NCBI RefSeq assembly: GCF_031458095.1
Contig: NZ_JAVDXU010000001.1
Location: 1,736,001 to 1,800,000, forward strand
Source of the DNA: Pelomonas saccharophila_A
GTDB taxonomy: Bacteria; Pseudomonadota; Gammaproteobacteria; Burkholderiales; Burkholderiaceae_C
DNA length: 64,000 bases
Reading direction: 5' to 3'
Both the position numbers and the translations under genes were made by a program. The notes beneath the pieces are model-generated. The model was not told where the DNA came from. It did no database searches and saw only the letters and a list, made by a program, of their open reading frames with translations. Shown here piece after piece: positions 60,795 through 64,000 of the stretch (positions are counted from its first letter, which is position 1; every line of letters begins with the position of its first letter).

Positions 60795-61603
60795 GTCGCC
60801 ACCCCGAAATCCTCGGCCACGGGTCGGGCCGGCTGATGGAAGCGCACCGGCCCGTCGGCCTCGGCGCCGACGAACTGGCGCACCAGCGGGTCGTCGCTGT
60901 GGCGCAATTCGTCCGGCGTGCCCTGGGCCACGACGCGGCCATTGGCCACCATGGCTACCACGTCGGCGATCTCGAAGGTCTCGTGCAGATCATGCGAGAC
61001 GATGATGCTGGTCAGGCCCAGCGCATCGTTCAGGTCGCGGATCAGCCGGGCGGCCACGCCCAGGGAAATCGGGTCCAGGCCGGCGAAGGGCTCGTCGTAG
61101 AGCACCAGGTCCGGGTCCAGGGCGATGGCGCGGGCCAGGGCGACACGCCGGGCCATGCCGCCGGAAATCTCGCTCGGCAGCAGGTCGCGCGCGCCGCGCA
61201 GGCCGACGGCATTGAGCTTCATCAGCACCAGGTCGCGGATCATGGCCTCGGGCAGGTCGGTGTGCTCGCGCAGCGGGAAGGCGACGTTTTCGAAGACGCT
61301 GAGGTCGGTGAACAGGGCGCCGAACTGGAACAGCATGCCCATGCGCCGGCGCACGGCATACAGGCCCTGCAAGTCCAGCGGCGCCAGGTCCTGCCCATCG
61401 AACAGCACCTGGCCGCTGATGGGGCGAAGCTGGCGGCCCAGCAGGCGCAGGACCGTGGTCTTGCCGCCCCCTGACGTGCCGATCAGCGCCAGCACCTTGC
61501 CGCGCTCCAGCTTCAGGTTGACGCCGTCCAGGATCACGCGGTCGCCGTAGCCGACGCTGACGTTGCGCAGTTCGATCAGAGGTGCGGTTGCCAATTGATT
61601 CAC
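60791..61603 (-). CDS. mlaF: MlaF, ATPase of the Mla ABC transporter
   Basis: A 270-residue ABC ATPase. Walker A is GTSGGGKT (42-49), the signature EISGGMARRVALARA, Walker B LVLYDEPFAGLDP and the His-loop VSHDLHE. The start is taken as GTG 61603 because it gives the E. coli-like length of about 269. A GTG at 61657 would add 18 residues with no homology feel. It is the first gene of the leftward Mla operon. Confidence 0.94.
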   Translation of the reverse strand: MNQLATAPLIELRNVSVGYGDRVILDGVNLKLERGKVLALIGTSGGGKTTVLRLLGRQLRPISGQVLFDGQDLAPLDLQGLYAVRRRMGMLFQFGALFTDLSVFENVAFPLREHTDLPEAMIRDLVLMKLNAVGLRGARDLLPSEISGGMARRVALARAIALDPDLVLYDEPFAGLDPISLGVAARLIRDLNDALGLTSIIVSHDLHETFEIADVVAMVANGRVVAQGTPDELRHSDDPLVRQFVGAEADGPVRFHQPARPVAEDFGVAT

Positions 61604-61660
61604 GCGGGCAGGCTGCGAGCCGGGGCGGAAGAAAGGGCGCCATGATAGGGGAAACACCGA

Positions 61661-61674
61661 GAACCCCGGGGTTC
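61661..61674. other. Perfect 14-bp palindrome upstream of mlaF
   Basis: GAACCCC meets GGGGTTC with no spacer, 58 bp before the chosen mlaF start. It could be an operator. The rest of the 289-bp gap to pilE (61604-61892) shows no gene. Confidence 0.3.
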
Positions 61675-61892
61675 ACCCTCGACAAGCCCGTCAACCTGCC
61701 GATACAGCTCAAGGGTCAGGGCAGCGCGCTGTTACGTCCACTTGCTTCGGTCAACCCTCCGAACGACTGTTTTTGGCCCGCCAAACGTGCGCCAGTTCAC
61801 GAATCGCCGCGCGACCGCGACCAGCGTTCGTTGCTTCGCGACAAGCGGTATCGCGCCGACGCCCCTCGCTACCAAAATAGCTTCCACCCGCC

Positions 61893-62348
61893 ATGCAAAG
61901 CGCCAACATGCCCCGCCACAACCCCTCCTTCGCCAATCGCGGCTTCACCCTCGTGGAGCTGATGATCACCGTGGCCATCCTCGGCATCCTCGCTGCGGTG
62001 GCGATCCCGCAATACAAGGACTACGTGACGAGGGGCCGCATTCCGGATGCCACCTCGGGCCTCGCCGGCAAGCAGGTGCAGATGGAACAGTTCTATCAGG
62101 ACAACCGCACCTATGTGGGTGCGCCGGCCTGCAGCTCCGACACGACGACCAGCAAGTACTACACCTTCTCCTGCGTCACCGGCAGCGCCACCGCCACGGC
62201 CTACACCCTGCAGGCCGTGGGCCGCAGTTCGATGGCGGGTTTCACCTACACGGTGACCCAGGCCGGCGCCAAGGCCACGACGGCCGTGCCGACCGGCTGG
62301 ACCACGTCCACCACCTGCTGGGTCGCCAAGAAGGACGGCTCGTGCTAA
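61893..62348 (+). CDS. pilE: Type IV pilin PilE-like
   Basis: A 151-residue prepilin. The leader ends ANRG and is cut before FTLVELMITVAILGILAAVA, with Glu5 of the mature protein present. Cysteines near the C-terminus (TTCWVAKKDGSC) form the disulfide-bound D-region. In this cluster it is probably a minor pilin or PilE-type subunit. The start could be ATG 61893 or ATG 61908; neither has a strong ribosome site. PilD at 49.3 kb should process it. Confidence 0.9.
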   Translation: MQSANMPRHNPSFANRGFTLVELMITVAILGILAAVAIPQYKDYVTRGRIPDATSGLAGKQVQMEQFYQDNRTYVGAPACSSDTTTSKYYTFSCVTGSATATAYTLQAVGRSSMAGFTYTVTQAGAKATTAVPTGWTTSTTCWVAKKDGSC

Positions 62349-62353
62349 ACCCC

Positions 62354-62965
62354 ATGCGTCAGCGCGGCGTCACCCTGATCGAGCTCGTCGTGGCCGTCGT
62401 CATCATGGGCGTCATGATGGCCATGGCCGCGCCGAGCTTCGGCACCTGGATCACCGGCACGCGCATCCGCTCGACGGCCGAGAGCATGCTGGCCGGCCTG
62501 CAATACGCCCGCAGCGAGGCCACGACGCGCAACACCCAGGTGCGCTTTCAGCTGACCACCTCGCTGGACGCCACCTGCGCCCTGAGCACCAGCAGCGCCA
62601 ACTGGCTGGTCGACGTGGTGACCACCGACGCCAATGATTCGGTCGAAACCCGTTGCAACGCCACGCCGAGCGACACGGTCGCGCCCACCATCCTGCAGGT
62701 GCGCGCCGCCGCCGAAACCGGCTCCGGCATCGTCGTCGCCGCCGGGTCCAGCCAGATCATCTTCAACGGCCTCGGCCGCCAGGTGCCCATCGCACCGGCG
62801 ACGGCGGCAGCCAACGTGTCCATCGACATCACGCCCGCCACCACGCGCGGCACGTGCGTGGCCAGTGGCGGCAAGGTCACCTGTCTGCGCATCGTCATCA
62901 ACCCGGGTGGCCTGGTGCGCATGTGCAACCCCGCTGCCGCCTCGAGCGACCCCCAAGCATGCTGA
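62354..62965 (+). CDS. fimT: Minor pilin FimT/GspH-like
   Basis: A 203-residue pseudopilin. A very short leader (MRQRG) precedes VTLIELVVAVVIMGVMMAMA. The GspH/FimT domain follows, with LQYARSEATTRNTQV and a C-terminal RGTCV...TCLRI cysteine pair. A GTG at 62342 would extend the leader by four residues and overlap the pilE stop. FimT-type proteins prime pilus assembly and in some species bind DNA. Confidence 0.88.
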   Translation: MRQRGVTLIELVVAVVIMGVMMAMAAPSFGTWITGTRIRSTAESMLAGLQYARSEATTRNTQVRFQLTTSLDATCALSTSSANWLVDVVTTDANDSVETRCNATPSDTVAPTILQVRAAAETGSGIVVAAGSSQIIFNGLGRQVPIAPATAAANVSIDITPATTRGTCVASGGKVTCLRIVINPGGLVRMCNPAAASSDPQAC

Positions 62966-63444
62966 ACCACCGCCGCTCCCAATCCGGCGTCCTGCTGCTG
63001 GAAGTGCTGATCGCACTGCTGATCTTCTCCCTCGGCGTGCTCGGCCTCGTCGGCCTGCAGGCGAATGCCATCAAGCAGTCCGGCCAGTCCAAATACCGCA
63101 TCGACGCAACGCTGCTGGCCAATGAGTTGATCGGCCAGATGTGGGTCGCCGACCGCAACTACACGACGCTGAACGCGGCCTTCACCAGCACCTCCGGCGG
63201 CGGCCCCAGCTACCGCGCATGGAAGACCAAGGTCCTGGCCGCCCTGCCCGGGGCCGACACCTATCCACCCACGGTCATCCTGACTCAGGTGAACCCGCTG
63301 AATGCCATCGTCGGCAACACCACCGTCGCCCCCGTCGGCCTGACGCCCAGCACCCGGGTGACCATCACGATGCAGTGGAAGGCGCCCGGCGAACCGTCCG
63401 GCGACCCCGCCCACAGCTTCGTGCTGACCAACGAGATCAAGTGA
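62959..63444 (+). CDS. pilV: Minor pilin PilV
   Basis: A 161-residue prepilin-like protein. The leader MLNHRRSQSG is followed by VLLLEVLIALLIFSLGVLGL, the PilV pattern, then LANELIGQMWVADRNY. Position +1 is Val and Glu5 is present. It overlaps fimT by seven bases and shares one base with pilW. PilV helps form the pilus tip complex. Confidence 0.92.
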   Translation: MLNHRRSQSGVLLLEVLIALLIFSLGVLGLVGLQANAIKQSGQSKYRIDATLLANELIGQMWVADRNYTTLNAAFTSTSGGGPSYRAWKTKVLAALPGADTYPPTVILTQVNPLNAIVGNTTVAPVGLTPSTRVTITMQWKAPGEPSGDPAHSFVLTNEIK

Positions 63445-64000
63445 TGCGCCGCCACCACTTTCACCGCCGCGTACGGGGCTTCAGCCTCGTCGAGCTGATG
63501 GTCGGCATCGTCGTCGCGATGGCCGCCGTTGTCGTCGTCATGCAGGTCTTCAAGGTCTCGGAAGGCCAGCGCCGCAACACCAGCGGCGGCGATGACGCGC
63601 AGACCACCGGCGCCATCGCCGTCAGCCTGCTGCAGCGCGACCTGCGCCAGGCCGGCCAGGGCTTCAGCAATGAGCAGATGCTGGATTGCCAACTCAACCT
63701 CACCAGCACCCGCAGCATCGCCAACCTGGCGCCCGTCATCATCAACCCGCCCGGCATTCCCGATGGCGAGGACAACACCGACGTGCTGCTGATCGGCTAT
63801 GGCTCGGGCTGGGGTGCGCCGGAAGGCGGCCTGATCAATTCCCAGCCCGGCGCGGCGACCTATGCCGTGACGGCGCCCCAGGCCTACCAGCTGGGCGACC
63901 GCGTCGTCGCCGCACCGCAGAGCCGGGCCAGCCCCTGTGTGCTGACCCTGACAAGTCTGGCTGCCGCGCCGACATCGACGTCGGTCACCGTCACGCAAGG
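63444..64000 (+). CDS. pilW: Minor pilin PilW (3' end beyond window)
   Basis: The first 185 residues are visible. The leader MRRHHFHRRVRG is followed by FSLVELMVGIVVAMAAVVVVM, then LLQRDLRQAGQGFS, the PilW signature. The open frame continues past base 64000. PilX and PilY1 genes are expected next from the usual cluster order, but are not seen here. Confidence 0.9.
   Translation, partial: MRRHHFHRRVRGFSLVELMVGIVVAMAAVVVVMQVFKVSEGQRRNTSGGDDAQTTGAIAVSLLQRDLRQAGQGFSNEQMLDCQLNLTSTRSIANLAPVIINPPGIPDGEDNTDVLLIGYGSGWGAPEGGLINSQPGAATYAVTAPQAYQLGDRVVAAPQSRASPCVLTLTSLAAAPTSTSVTVTQ

Noticed and set aside
1..64000. CRISPR arrays, insertion sequences, prophage or integrase genes, rRNA genes
   Set aside because: No regularly spaced repeats, transposase, integrase or rRNA sequence was seen. 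The two tRNA genes have no flanking direct repeats that I can see.

Overview
The window reads as chromosomal DNA of a high-GC betaproteobacterium of the order Burkholderiales, most like the Roseateles/Pelomonas/Rubrivivax branch. This rests on conserved blocks (rplU-rpmA-obgE-proB opposite ispB; tRNA-Pro next to pilB-pilC-pilD-coaE-zapD-yacG; mlaFED-mlaA-mlaC-mlaB; pgi/tal opposite zwf-hexR), on PEP-CTERM surface proteins and on the codon bias. The assignment is an inference from gene content, not from a marker-gene alignment.

Region 1 (about 0.1-26.7 kb) is the accessory part: a locus for using rhamnose-rich pectin (rhamnogalacturonan I, RG-I). A DeoR-type regulator and a sugar kinase run leftward. 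Opposite them runs an operon rhaD (aldolase-dehydrogenase fusion), rhaI, a GH28 without signal peptide, rhaM, an exported GH2, an exported GH43 and an esterase. A separate leftward operon holds a large TonB-dependent receptor, a PL11 rhamnogalacturonan lyase, a GH43-like lipoprotein, a GH115 alpha-glucuronidase, an exported GH43 and a small unknown exported protein. A secreted oligogalacturonate-lyase-like propeller and a two-domain CE12 acetylesterase lie divergently further right. Proposed flow: outer enzymes cut and deacetylate RG-I, the receptor imports oligomers, periplasmic and cytoplasmic glycosidases trim them, and rhamnose goes through RhaM, RhaI, the kinase and RhaD to dihydroxyacetone phosphate and lactate. 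No inner-membrane sugar transporter lies in the window. A TTGAGCG half-site recurs in three of the control regions and may tie the locus to the DeoR-type regulator. A GFA-family gene, a gene remnant and an unknown gene sit between the two operons.

Region 2 (26.7-36.5 kb) has tRNA-Met(CAU), a PEP-CTERM protein, a Crp/Fnr-type regulator, miaB, hemA-prfA-prmC, grxD-ubiX and several small unknown proteins. Region 3 (36.5-46.2 kb) has an M3 peptidase, a lytic transglycosylase, proS, rppH, proB-obgE-rpmA-rplU, ispB and tRNA-Pro(CGG).

Region 4 (46.3-51.8 kb) is the type IV pilus core pilB-pilC-pilD with coaE, zapD and yacG. Region 5 (51.8-57.5 kb) is central sugar metabolism under a probable HexR switch: HAD phosphatase, pgi and tal against zwf and hexR, with an operator-like site over the tal promoter. 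Region 6 (57.5-61.6 kb) is the Mla lipid-transport operon. Region 7 (61.9 kb to the end) starts a minor-pilin cluster pilE-fimT-pilV-pilW; the last gene runs off the window.
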